A DNA stretch of 14,771 nt from Clostridiales bacterium (GTDB taxonomy: Bacteria > Bacillota_A > Clostridia > Saccharofermentanales > Saccharofermentanaceae): contig JAFYJX010000005.1 of the NCBI GenBank assembly GCA_017537905.1, positions 1 to 14,771 of the forward strand, given 5' to 3'. The position numbers and the translations under genes are program-made. The notes under the pieces are model-generated. The model ran no database searches and was not told where the DNA came from. It saw nothing but the letters and a program-made list of their open reading frames with translations. Position 1 is the stretch's first letter. Every line of letters begins with the position of its first letter. Shown piece after piece: positions 7,594-14,771 of this stretch.

Positions 7594-10247
7594 GTAAGCT
7601 TTTCGAAGATTCAAGGTTCAGCCCGACATCTCCTTTGCGTTACTTTCTTTTGCTTTTCCCGTTTGCTATAGCAACTATTCTCGGTGTTCTCACCATGAAG
7701 AGCCAGGATACCGCCAGCTGCCTCTTGTGGGCATTCTTCCTTTTGCTGATAGGTCTTGTAACTCTGCCTCTGGCAACAAAGATCTGGGAAAAGTTCTCAT
7801 CAGGCGGATTTTTCCTGTCACAGGCTTTGGGCCTTGTCCTTACGAGCCTTGTGCTTTGGACTCTTACGCACCTTAAGGTATTCAGATTAAACATTCTCTG
7901 CATATTCTTATCTGCACTGATCGTAGCTGCGATATGTTATGCCCCGAAGACTTTCAGAAAGTCTCTTACGGACAAGCTCACGAGCAAAGGCTTCGTTGAA
8001 GCGGTTGTCGTCGAGGAGACTGTTTTCCTCGTGATCTTCTTCCTCATGTGTTATTTCAAGGGATTCCTGCCTGACATCAACGGCCAGGAGAAGTACATGG
8101 ATTACGGCTTCATAATGTCGATGTTACGAGATGATTCGCTTCCTGCGCACGACATGTGGCTTTCCGGCTATTCGATCAATTACTATTATTTCGGCCAGTT
8201 TATCTGGGCTGTCGTTATCAAGGCTACAGGCATAACTCCCGGAGTCGGCTACAATCTCGCGATGTGCTCTGCTACGGCTATTCCTTTCGCGATGAGCTTC
8301 TCGATCGGTAAATTCCTCATCGAAGCTGCTACGGAAAGAGGCTTCATTGATAATAAGATAATTAAATACGTTGCAGGTTTCTTCACAGGCTGCGCCGTAT
8401 CTTTGTGGGGCAACTCACATTCATTCTTCTACGACGAAAAGAGCATCGGAAACAGCCTTCTTCACACCTTCCAGTCATGGGGCATCGAGGTCGGAAGAAC
8501 AGACAGTTTCTTCTATCCTGACAGCACGAGATATATCGGCTGGAACCCTGAGTGGGACCTGAACGGCGGCGACCACACGATCCATGAATTCCCTTTCTAT
8601 TCTTATATCGTAGGCGATCTCCATGCCCATGTTATCTCAATGACGATCGTTCTTCTCATCACGGCGATCGTGTTATCTGCGATAGCTTCAGTAAAGCTTC
8701 CTTCCCAGAGCGAGATCAATATCAAGGGCTCTCTTGATAACTTAAGTTCAGGCTCTTCGAGATTTGCTCCCGAATTTGATTCATCCATCACGATCCACCT
8801 CATCTTATGCGCGATCCTCCTTGGGTGCGCTCAGATGACGAACTACTGGGATTTCCTTATCTACTTTATTTACTGTGCGATGGGATACCTGATAGTAAAT
8901 ACGATAAGATCAGCCAAGTTCGCAACTCCTGCAGGCATTTTCGTTTTTATCGCGAACGTCGGCGGTATCCTTCTTATATACCTCTCGCAGGGAAGCAACC
9001 CGCTTGTTCTTTATATCCTTGAATCGATATTGATGGTAGCTTCTTTCCTGTTCTGCATCGTAAGCCCTTCGGCGCTCCCGAGGACTTCGTTCCAGATGAG
9101 TTTCCTGTTCTCATTCGCAACGCTCACGGCGCTTCCGTTCAACCTGAACTTCGACATGATCTCGAACTCTTTGGGAAAGGTCCATAACAGATCTCCTTTC
9201 TATCAGCTATTCATCCTGTACGGAACACACGTTATCATCACCGTGACCTTTGTTGTCATCGTTTTCGCATTGAAGAACTACAGATATATTTCCAATGCAA
9301 AAGCGAAAAAGAAGTCTGCTTCTGAGTCTGTAATAGGCGATAACGAGAAGTTTACAAACCCCATTCAGGAATTCTTCTACAAGCGCAATCTCATCGATAT
9401 TTTCGTATGCGGAATGGTCGTTGTAGGACTCATGATGATCGCTGCTCCGGAGATATTCTATGTAAGAGATATCTATACTTACGGTTACCTCCGTTCGAAC
9501 ACCATGTTTAAGTTCTGCTTTGCGGCATTCATCATTCTTTCCATCGCGATGATCTATTCAGTCATAAGGCTATTGTGGTTCGTCAACAAGAACGGAAAGT
9601 ACTCCTCTGCGTTCTTTGCGATCGCGATCGTTTTCATCATCATGCTCTTCGTTCCCGCCCACTACACGATGGTAACGCTGAAGCAGCGCTGCGGCGAAGA
9701 TCTGTCACCGGCAAATTACAAAGGCCTGGACGGAACAAATTATCTGACTTACCACACGAGCAGCATCGTAAATGATAACTATGCCGGAAACATCGTGTCT
9801 TACAAGCTCTGCGCAGACTGGTTTAACAAGGAGATCAAAGGCTCTCACGTTATCTGCGAATCATACGGAGACAGCTACACCGACATCAGCATTATCTCGG
9901 CATACACAGGTAATCCTACGGTCTTCGGCTGGCTCACGCACGAATGGCTCTGGCGTTTCCACGGCATCATTGACAAGGACCAGGATATTCTCGTATCAGA
10001 TCCTGCAAATGACGTATGGGCGCTTTATATCACACCCAGACACAATGACATCGACACCATCTATTGGAGTGATTCGGTAGAGGAAGTTCAGACCATGATC
10101 GATAAGTATCAAATCGAATACATCATCATGGGCGACATGGAACGCTTCCATTTCGGATACGACAATTCCTATGTGTTCAGCCAGTTGGGTGAAAGAGTTT
10201 TCGAATACGATACTCTTACAGTCTATAAGGTAACTCCGAGAACTTAA
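7590..10247 (+). CDS. DUF2298 (Chlor_Arch_YYY) polytopic membrane protein, probable GT-C enzyme
   Basis: An 885-residue protein with at least a dozen membrane segments spread from about residue 17 to 690, ending in a soluble domain of about 190 residues. The family signature is GYSINYYYFGQ, with N197-Y198-Y199-Y200-F201-G202; earlier in the same extracytoplasmic loop are D162 and E167 in LPDINGQEKYMDYGF. A second conserved block is HTIHEFPFYSYIVGDLHAHV. The C-terminal YQIEYIIMGDMERFHF is also typical of the family. DUF2298 proteins are uncharacterised; their topology and acidic first loop suggest the GT-C superfamily, that is, transfer of sugars from lipid-linked donors outside the membrane. 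AAGGAG (7577-7582) lies 7 nt before the ATG, inside the end of the FAD gene, with a 4-nt ATGA overlap. Family assignment is strong; function is inferred. Confidence 0.9.
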   Translation: MSKLFEDSRFSPTSPLRYFLLLFPFAIATILGVLTMKSQDTASCLLWAFFLLLIGLVTLPLATKIWEKFSSGGFFLSQALGLVLTSLVLWTLTHLKVFRLNILCIFLSALIVAAICYAPKTFRKSLTDKLTSKGFVEAVVVEETVFLVIFFLMCYFKGFLPDINGQEKYMDYGFIMSMLRDDSLPAHDMWLSGYSINYYYFGQFIWAVVIKATGITPGVGYNLAMCSATAIPFAMSFSIGKFLIEAATERGFIDNKIIKYVAGFFTGCAVSLWGNSHSFFYDEKSIGNSLLHTFQSWGIEVGRTDSFFYPDSTRYIGWNPEWDLNGGDHTIHEFPFYSYIVGDLHAHVISMTIVLLITAIVLSAIASVKLPSQSEINIKGSLDNLSSGSSRFAPEFDSSITIHLILCAILLGCAQMTNYWDFLIYFIYCAMGYLIVNTIRSAKFATPAGIFVFIANVGGILLIYLSQGSNPLVLYILESILMVASFLFCIVSPSALPRTSFQMSFLFSFATLTALPFNLNFDMISNSLGKVHNRSPFYQLFILYGTHVIITVTFVVIVFALKNYRYISNAKAKKKSASESVIGDNEKFTNPIQEFFYKRNLIDIFVCGMVVVGLMMIAAPEIFYVRDIYTYGYLRSNTMFKFCFAAFIILSIAMIYSVIRLLWFVNKNGKYSSAFFAIAIVFIIMLFVPAHYTMVTLKQRCGEDLSPANYKGLDGTNYLTYHTSSIVNDNYAGNIVSYKLCADWFNKEIKGSHVICESYGDSYTDISIISAYTGNPTVFGWLTHEWLWRFHGIIDKDQDILVSDPANDVWALYITPRHNDIDTIYWSDSVEEVQTMIDKYQIEYIIMGDMERFHFGYDNSYVFSQLGERVFEYDTLTVYKVTPRT

Positions 10248-10251
10248 GATT

Positions 10252-10815
10252 TTAGATAAGCGGCAGTTCTTCTTTGGGGTCTGCCGTAACTGTAGAAGGC
10301 TTTGTTCCTTCGCCTTCATCGTATGTCAGTTCGCCGCAGACAAGGGCAATGGGGCACTTTATCCTGCTCCCGTATTTGCCGTCTCCTGCAAGAGGATGTT
10401 TCCTTGATGCAAACTGTGTTCTTATCTGGTGAGTGCGTCCGGTATCAAGCACAACGGATACATAGGATAAGTCTTTTTCTTCGTTATAAGATAAGACCTT
10501 GTAGCTTAATCTGGCTTCCTTGACGCCCTTTCTCATACGCTTAACGGGAAAGGTGCGGTTGCTCCTCGAATCGTGGAAAAGAAGGTCTTCCATAACGCCT
10601 TCTTCGTCTTCCATTCTGCCCTGGCATACAAGATAGTATTTCTTATCAAGTACCCTTATCCTTTTGCCTGAATCAGCAACTGCGATTATGCCCGGCACAG
10701 GCACATCGAGCCTCGATAAAGCTGCCATTCCGGAAGGCGCGATCTTCTCGCTGTCTTCGCCTCTTTCCTTATAGAGGATCTGGTATCCGCTGCCTTGTGA
10801 AAGTATCTTTGCCAT
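10252..10815 (-). CDS. RluA-family RNA pseudouridine synthase, short form
   Basis: A 187-residue catalytic-domain-only member of the RluA family, which isomerises specific uridines in rRNA or tRNA. Visible motifs are LSRLD (catalytic D37), KKYYLVCQG (61-69 region), TGRTHQIR, and PLAGDGKYGSR. The usual HRLDxxTSG reads SRLDVPVPG here: the aspartate is kept but the flanking His and Thr-Ser are not. There is no S4 RNA-binding domain, and the N-terminal lead-in of about 30 residues is short compared with 220-300 aa relatives. The ATG at 10815 lacks a clear Shine-Dalgarno sequence and sits 5 nt after the GH32-like stop, so translation probably depends on coupling. Its target is unknown. Its stop is 4 nt from the stop of the convergent DUF2298 gene. 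Confidence 0.85.
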   Translation of the reverse strand: MAKILSQGSGYQILYKERGEDSEKIAPSGMAALSRLDVPVPGIIAVADSGKRIRVLDKKYYLVCQGRMEDEEGVMEDLLFHDSRSNRTFPVKRMRKGVKEARLSYKVLSYNEEKDLSYVSVVLDTGRTHQIRTQFASRKHPLAGDGKYGSRIKCPIALVCGELTYDEGEGTKPSTVTADPKEELPLI

Positions 10816-10820
10816 ACGAT

Positions 10821-11870
10821 TTAACAGATAAACATGGAGATGATCTCTCTGCCGCCGTCGAGGAATACCTCAACGGTTCCGACATCTTCTATAACCCTTA
10901 TTTCAGGGCATTCCCTGTATGCCTTGTCGAAAAGGGTACGGCCCTCGAACAGAACTCTTAATCTTCCTGAACTATAGCTTACAAACCTGCTCTCTTTGAT
11001 CTGTCTTTCGCGAAGGCCGCCATAAGGGACAAGGCAGACTTCGCCTTTCCTTGAGACAGAAAGCTCACTCGGAATGCTTATCGCAGAAGAATTCATCTTC
11101 ATTGAAAACATCCAGGCCATAAGGATCTTTCTTCCCTCTTCGTCTTCGCCTGTCACGGGATTTAAGAAGTCATTTCCGATATCAACAGGTTTAAAAGGCT
11201 CTTCCGCGTTGTCGAAAACAAAATTCCTGCCGTCATAATCACCCGTGGCAAATAAGACTTTGGTGGGAAGATGCTTTTCGCTCTGGATAATGAATACCCA
11301 TTTGCCGTCAGTCTCGACCAGCTGAGGCACTTCGATCACGCTGCCGAACCTGCCGTCAGTTAAGAGTTCACCCATGTATTTCCAGTTCAGAAGGTCTTCA
11401 GATCCATACTGCAGAACACGTGCGATGCCGTCTTTTCCGGCACCGACCAGCATTCGGAAACCGTTATTGTATTTGAATACAAAAGGCTCCCTGAACTTGC
11501 CGCCATTCTCATAAGGCGATGTGACTATTGGTTTTTCGGAAGGCCTTGTAAAGCAGACGCCGTCATCTGAATATGCCGTGCGGATCGTCTCCTCACCAGA
11601 GCTTGACGTCGCATTATAAAAGAGCCAGATCCTTCCGTCATGAACGAGCGCAGAGCCTGAATTGCAGGACGCTTCATCCTCAGGACTGATCGCAACGGAG
11701 CGGTCTTCCCAGTTTATCAGATCATCTGATATCGCGTGTCCCCAGTGCATCAGGCCGTATCTCGGAAGGTACGGATTAAGCTGGTAGAACAGATGGTATT
11801 TGCCTTTGAAATAAACAAGACCGCAGGGGTTTCCCAGCCAACCTTCTTTTCTCGAATAATGGTATTTCAC
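10821..11870 (-). CDS. GH32-like protein with altered catalytic residues
   Basis: A 349-residue cytoplasmic homologue of glycoside hydrolase family 32 (sucrose-6-phosphate hydrolase, invertase, fructanase). The fold is recognisable: GLVYFKGKYHLFYQLNP, MHWGHAISDDLINWED, NSGSALVHDGRIWLFY and a terminal GTVEVFLDGGREI matching the last sandwich strands. The active site is changed. WMNDPNG reads WLGNPCG, so the nucleophilic Asp is N14 (codon AAC). RDP reads REP (R127-E128). EC reads EV, keeping the acid/base E180. The protein is also about 100-150 residues short, mostly in the C-terminal beta-sandwich. It may be a pseudo-enzyme or sugar-binding protein, or catalyse something else; ordinary hydrolysis is doubtful. 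The GTG start has AGAGG (11879-11883) 8 nt upstream. It lies 42 nt after serA and 5 nt before rluA. No sugar transporter or fructokinase is nearby. Confidence 0.82.
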   Translation of the reverse strand: MKYHYSRKEGWLGNPCGLVYFKGKYHLFYQLNPYLPRYGLMHWGHAISDDLINWEDRSVAISPEDEASCNSGSALVHDGRIWLFYNATSSSGEETIRTAYSDDGVCFTRPSEKPIVTSPYENGGKFREPFVFKYNNGFRMLVGAGKDGIARVLQYGSEDLLNWKYMGELLTDGRFGSVIEVPQLVETDGKWVFIIQSEKHLPTKVLFATGDYDGRNFVFDNAEEPFKPVDIGNDFLNPVTGEDEEGRKILMAWMFSMKMNSSAISIPSELSVSRKGEVCLVPYGGLRERQIKESRFVSYSSGRLRVLFEGRTLFDKAYRECPEIRVIEDVGTVEVFLDGGREIISMFIC

Positions 11871-11912
11871 TGGGGTTACCTCTGCGGCCTAAAAAGTCAA
11901 TTAAACAGTTCT

Positions 11913-13538
11913 TTAATCAGCGAGTTCCAAGAGCGATACCTTGAGAACGCCCTCAGCCTTTGAAAGCTCGTCGATGATCTCCTGGGATACAGGCTGGTCG
12001 ATAGCAACGAATGCCTGAGCATGCGGGTTGTCGGAACCGTCCTGGTTCTTTCTTCCCCAATGCATGGAAGCGATGTTGATGTTGTGGCTTCCGAGGATTG
12101 TTGCGATTCTTCCGATAACGCCCGGAACATCGTTGTTCTTAAGAGCGAGAACCGTGTCAGACAGAGGGCAGTTCATCTCGTAACCGAAGAATGAAACGAT
12201 AACCTCTGTGTCAGGTCCGAATACTGTACCGTTGATCTTAAGTTCTCTACCATCCTCTGTAACGAACTTAACGTTGATCAAGTTGTTGTACTTCTGAATG
12301 GACTCTGTCTTTGTCTCGACAACTTCGATGCCTGTCTCAGCCATGCACTCCTGTGCATTTACATAGGATACGTGGTCATTGCCCATACCCTTCAAGAGAC
12401 CCATCATGAGTGAGAGTGTGATGATTCCTGTTCCGGAACTCTCAGCGAGCTCGCCTCTGTATCTTACTTCTACCTTTGAGATAGGTGTAGCTTCAGCCTG
12501 GAAATACATACGGCCGATCTTCTCAGCGAGTGAGCAGTAAGGCTTGATGTCTTCGATGCTGCCGGAGAACTGGGGCATGTTGATGGCTGCTACGAGTTCG
12601 CCCTTCAGAGCGCCGTCGATGAGCTCAACGATTCCCTGACCAACCTTAGCTGTAGCTTCAACTGTGGAAGCGCCGAGGTGAGGAGTGATGTAGCAGTGGG
12701 GAGCGTGGAGAAGAACGTTATCGTATTCCTGCTCGCCGGGTGCCTTGTTGTAAGAAGGTTCCTTGTCGAAAACGTCGATTGCAGCTGCAGCTACCTGGCC
12801 TTCAGCCAAAGCGTCTGCGAGATCCTGCTCGTTTACGAGACCGCCTCTTGCCGCATTAACGATCCTGACACCTCTCTTACACTTATAGAGCTGCTCCTTG
12901 GAAAGGATTCCGTATGTTTCCTTTGTCTTAGGTGTGTGAAGTGTGATGAGGTCGCACTGGGGAAGCATTTCGTCAAGAGTCTTGCATCTTGTAACTCCGA
13001 GCTTATCGAACTTCTCCTGGGGAACATAAGGATCGTAAGCGATTACGTTCATGCCTACGCCCTTGAGCTTTCTGGATACGATGGAACCAATACGGCCAAG
13101 ACCGATGATACCAGCTGTCTTGCCCTCGAGCTCGATTCCTACCCAGTTGCCGCGTCTGAAGTCACCGTTGTGTACGCCTTCATTTGCTGTGCAGAGGTTA
13201 CGGAAGATTGAGAAAGCGTGACCTACTGCGAGCTCACCTGCTGCCATGTTGTTAGCCGTAGGTGTGTTAAGAGCGATAACGCCGTGCTCTGTACAAGCCT
13301 TAACATCGATGTTGTCGATACCTGTTCCGGCTCTGCCTACTGCCTTAAGGCAGTCAGCGTTATTTAAAAGTGTCTCGTTGATCTTTGTTGCTGATCTGAC
13401 GATGATGGCATCAAAGCCCTTGATGTGCTGTTCGATCTCTTCCTGAGAATGGCCTAAGTACTCTTCGACTTCATAGCCTCTGTCTCTTAAGTACTGAACG
13501 CTCTCTTCAGCAATGCTCTCTGTGATAAGGATCTTCAT
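11913..13538 (-). CDS. serA: D-3-phosphoglycerate dehydrogenase, long ACT form
   Basis: Cytoplasmic NAD-dependent enzyme for the first step of serine synthesis, oxidising 3-phosphoglycerate to 3-phosphohydroxypyruvate. It has 541 residues, matching the long Bacillus/Mycobacterium type. The nucleotide-binding motif is GLGRIG (146-151). The catalytic residues are all present: R231 in NAARGGLV, E260 in DVFDKEP and H287 in ITPHLGAST. An intervening allosteric-substrate-binding domain spans about 325-455. A C-terminal ACT domain (about 462-541, with DVPGVIGRIATILGSHNINIASM-type sequence from residue 470) implies serine feedback control. The ATG at 13538 has a G-rich ribosome binding site (GGGGG) about 8 nt upstream. 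It follows the aminotransferase gene by 37 nt, forming a serC-serA pair. Confidence 0.96.
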   Translation of the reverse strand: MKILITESIAEESVQYLRDRGYEVEEYLGHSQEEIEQHIKGFDAIIVRSATKINETLLNNADCLKAVGRAGTGIDNIDVKACTEHGVIALNTPTANNMAAGELAVGHAFSIFRNLCTANEGVHNGDFRRGNWVGIELEGKTAGIIGLGRIGSIVSRKLKGVGMNVIAYDPYVPQEKFDKLGVTRCKTLDEMLPQCDLITLHTPKTKETYGILSKEQLYKCKRGVRIVNAARGGLVNEQDLADALAEGQVAAAAIDVFDKEPSYNKAPGEQEYDNVLLHAPHCYITPHLGASTVEATAKVGQGIVELIDGALKGELVAAINMPQFSGSIEDIKPYCSLAEKIGRMYFQAEATPISKVEVRYRGELAESSGTGIITLSLMMGLLKGMGNDHVSYVNAQECMAETGIEVVETKTESIQKYNNLINVKFVTEDGRELKINGTVFGPDTEVIVSFFGYEMNCPLSDTVLALKNNDVPGVIGRIATILGSHNINIASMHWGRKNQDGSDNPHAQAFVAIDQPVSQEIIDELSKAEGVLKVSLLELAD

Positions 13539-13576
13539 TTTCGGTTCCCCCCGTATATATTTTGCGTAATTTGTTT

Positions 13577-14662
13577 TTATGCTTTTGCCTTAAGCTCTTC
13601 GATCGTGGCCTTGAGGTCACTTAAGTAAGTCTTAAGTTCTTCTTCAGTAAGATCACCCATGTGAGCGATTCTGAAGGTCTTGTCCTTCAAAGGACCGTAA
13701 CCGTTGCTCATGAGGTAACCCTTCTCTCCCATAGCCTTGATAAGGTCTGATGTAGGGATTCCTGTTGTGTTAGTTACACAGGTAACTGTAACTGAAAGGT
13801 TCTCGGGATTGGAGTAGAGTTCGCAGTTCTCTCTTGCCCAGTCCTGAGCGATCTTAGCGAGTGCACAGTGCTTCTTGTATCTGTTCTCAACGCCTTCTGC
13901 GAGGATCTTGTCGAGCTGGTAATCAAGTGCGAACATGTGTGACTCGGAAGGTGTTGAAGGATACTGATAGGGCTTTTCCTTAACGAACTTAACGAGTTCG
14001 AGATAGTCAAAGTAAAGACCTCTGTTCTCAACTGTCTCAGCCTTCTTGATTGCCTTGTCCGATACGGAAGCGATAGCCATTCCCGGAGGAAGTCCTAAGC
14101 ACTTCTGTGTTGATGTGATGCAGACGTCAATGCCGAGCTCATCTACAGGGATATAGTCACCTGCCATTGATGAAACAGCGTCAACGCATACGATAACATC
14201 GGGATATTTCTTGTAGACCTCAGCGAGCTTATCCATGGGATTGTGGATACCTGTCGATGTCTCATTCTGTGTGATAGTGATAAGGTCATACTTGCCTGTT
14301 GAGAGTGCTTCTTCGAGCATCTCGGGTGTTGTGGGCTGACCGAGCTCAGACTCGAAAAGATCAGCAGCGATGCCGTTGGATGTGCACATCTTGTGCCATC
14401 TCTTACCGAATGCACCGATAGAGAATACTGCTGCTCTGGTTTTTGTAAAGCTTCTTACAGCACCTTCCATAAGACCACTGCCTGATGACGTTGATAAAAC
14501 AATAGTGTTGTTTGTCATCATTACCTTCTGGAGCTTTTCGGAGATAGACTGCTGAAGAGCGGACATATCCTTGGTCCTGTGTCCGATCATGGGAGTAGAC
14601 ATCTTCTCCAGAACATCCTGTGAAACCTCAATAGGTCCAGGTATGAACAGTTTCTTATGCAT
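13577..14662 (-). CDS. serC: Class V aminotransferase, probable phosphoserine transaminase
   Basis: A 361-residue PLP enzyme of aminotransferase class V. The N-terminus KLFIPGPIEVSQDVLEKM and GHRTKDM are typical of the AGXT/PucG (COG0075) branch rather than classical SerC (COG1932). The PLP-binding lysine is K187 in TSTQKCLGLPPG, with the cofactor aspartate in CVDAVSSMAGDY upstream. The C-terminal KTFRIAHMGDLTEEE carries the carboxylate-binding arginine. Alone it could be called alanine- or serine-glyoxylate aminotransferase; directly upstream of serA it most probably converts 3-phosphohydroxypyruvate and glutamate to O-phosphoserine and 2-oxoglutarate. The ATG at 14662 has AGAGGG (14671-14676) 8 nt upstream. 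It is the first gene of the right-hand minus-strand operon. The symbol rests on context. Confidence 0.88.
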   Translation of the reverse strand: MHKKLFIPGPIEVSQDVLEKMSTPMIGHRTKDMSALQQSISEKLQKVMMTNNTIVLSTSSGSGLMEGAVRSFTKTRAAVFSIGAFGKRWHKMCTSNGIAADLFESELGQPTTPEMLEEALSTGKYDLITITQNETSTGIHNPMDKLAEVYKKYPDVIVCVDAVSSMAGDYIPVDELGIDVCITSTQKCLGLPPGMAIASVSDKAIKKAETVENRGLYFDYLELVKFVKEKPYQYPSTPSESHMFALDYQLDKILAEGVENRYKKHCALAKIAQDWARENCELYSNPENLSVTVTCVTNTTGIPTSDLIKAMGEKGYLMSNGYGPLKDKTFRIAHMGDLTEEELKTYLSDLKATIEELKAKA

Positions 14663-14704
14663 GTTAAAAACCCTCTTTTCGCGCGTTATTATTAGAGCAA
14701 TAGC

Positions 14705-14710
14705 ATTATA
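14705..14710 (-). promoter_or_regulatory. Candidate -10 box of the serC-serA operon
   Basis: A perfect TATAAT on the minus strand, with transcription expected near 14698 and a leader of about 35 nt carrying AGAGGG. No good -35 lies at 17 bp; TTGTAA is present but about 21 bp upstream of the hexamer, or 19 bp from the overlapping TATATA. The rest of the 109-nt stretch from 14663 to the window edge is AT-rich, with no gene, riboswitch-sized leader or terminator seen. Confidence 0.45.
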
Positions 14711-14771
14711 TACTTGAATCTTACTTTTTTGTTACAAAATGAGTTGACTAAATAGCCAAAAAACAAGCCGC

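Noticed and set aside
10239..10270. Inverted repeat AGAACT/AGTTCT across the convergent junction, followed by TCTTT
   Set aside because: Only 6 bp of AT-rich stem with a 20-nt loop and no proper U-tract; too weak to call a terminator.
11871..11912. Gap between serA and the GH32-like gene as a possible terminator or promoter
   Set aside because: No hairpin with a U-tract and no paired -35/-10; it holds only the AGAGG ribosome binding site, so the genes are treated as one transcript.
12678..13211. 177-codon open frame on the plus strand
   Set aside because: Antisense shadow of serA, which has all catalytic residues in its own frame.
14744..14749. TTGACT -35-like box on the plus strand near the right edge
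   Set aside because: The expected -10 position (from 14767) is GC-rich and runs off the window.

Overview
The window looks like ordinary chromosome from a member of the Clostridia (Bacillota), probably an anaerobe of the gut or rumen type. The reasons are purine-rich AGGAGG-type ribosome binding sites, GTG and TTG starts beside ATG, compact operons, a long ACT-type SerA paired with an AGXT-type class V aminotransferase, and DUF1015 and DUF2298 proteins. The genus cannot be named. No RNA genes, insertion sequences, phage genes or CRISPR arrays are visible, and no gap between genes exceeds 150 bp (110 bp at the right edge).

Left block, minus strand (about 5119 to 1): a GT-C type membrane glycosyltransferase, a WYL-domain regulator 23 nt downstream, then alaS, which runs off the left edge. 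alaS has its own sigma-A promoter and a leader too short for a T-box.

Middle block, plus strand (5135 to 10247): three translationally coupled genes. They encode a DUF1015 (COG4198) protein, an FAD-dependent oxidoreductase and an 885-residue DUF2298 (NYYYFG) polytopic membrane protein. The stop and start codons overlap by 1 nt and 4 nt. This operon diverges from the left block across a region with candidate promoters in both directions and a 9-bp dyad.

Right block, minus strand (about 14710 to 10252): serC-type aminotransferase, serA, a GH32-like protein and an RluA-family pseudouridine synthase, spaced 37, 42 and 5 nt apart and probably one transcript. The block converges on the DUF2298 gene with only 4 nt between stop codons.

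How the genes fit: SerA and the aminotransferase make O-phosphoserine from 3-phosphoglycerate. No serB is present. DUF1015 genes sit directly beside serC and serA in other clostridia, and this protein carries a GDGNH motif resembling the DGHHR motif of ParB/SerK-fold serine kinases, so it is a candidate third component of phosphoserine metabolism. The two membrane proteins look like GT-C enzymes that would use lipid-linked sugars for envelope glycans. The most unusual protein is the GH32 homologue, which is near-canonical around its active site but has Asn in place of the nucleophilic Asp and REP in place of RDP.
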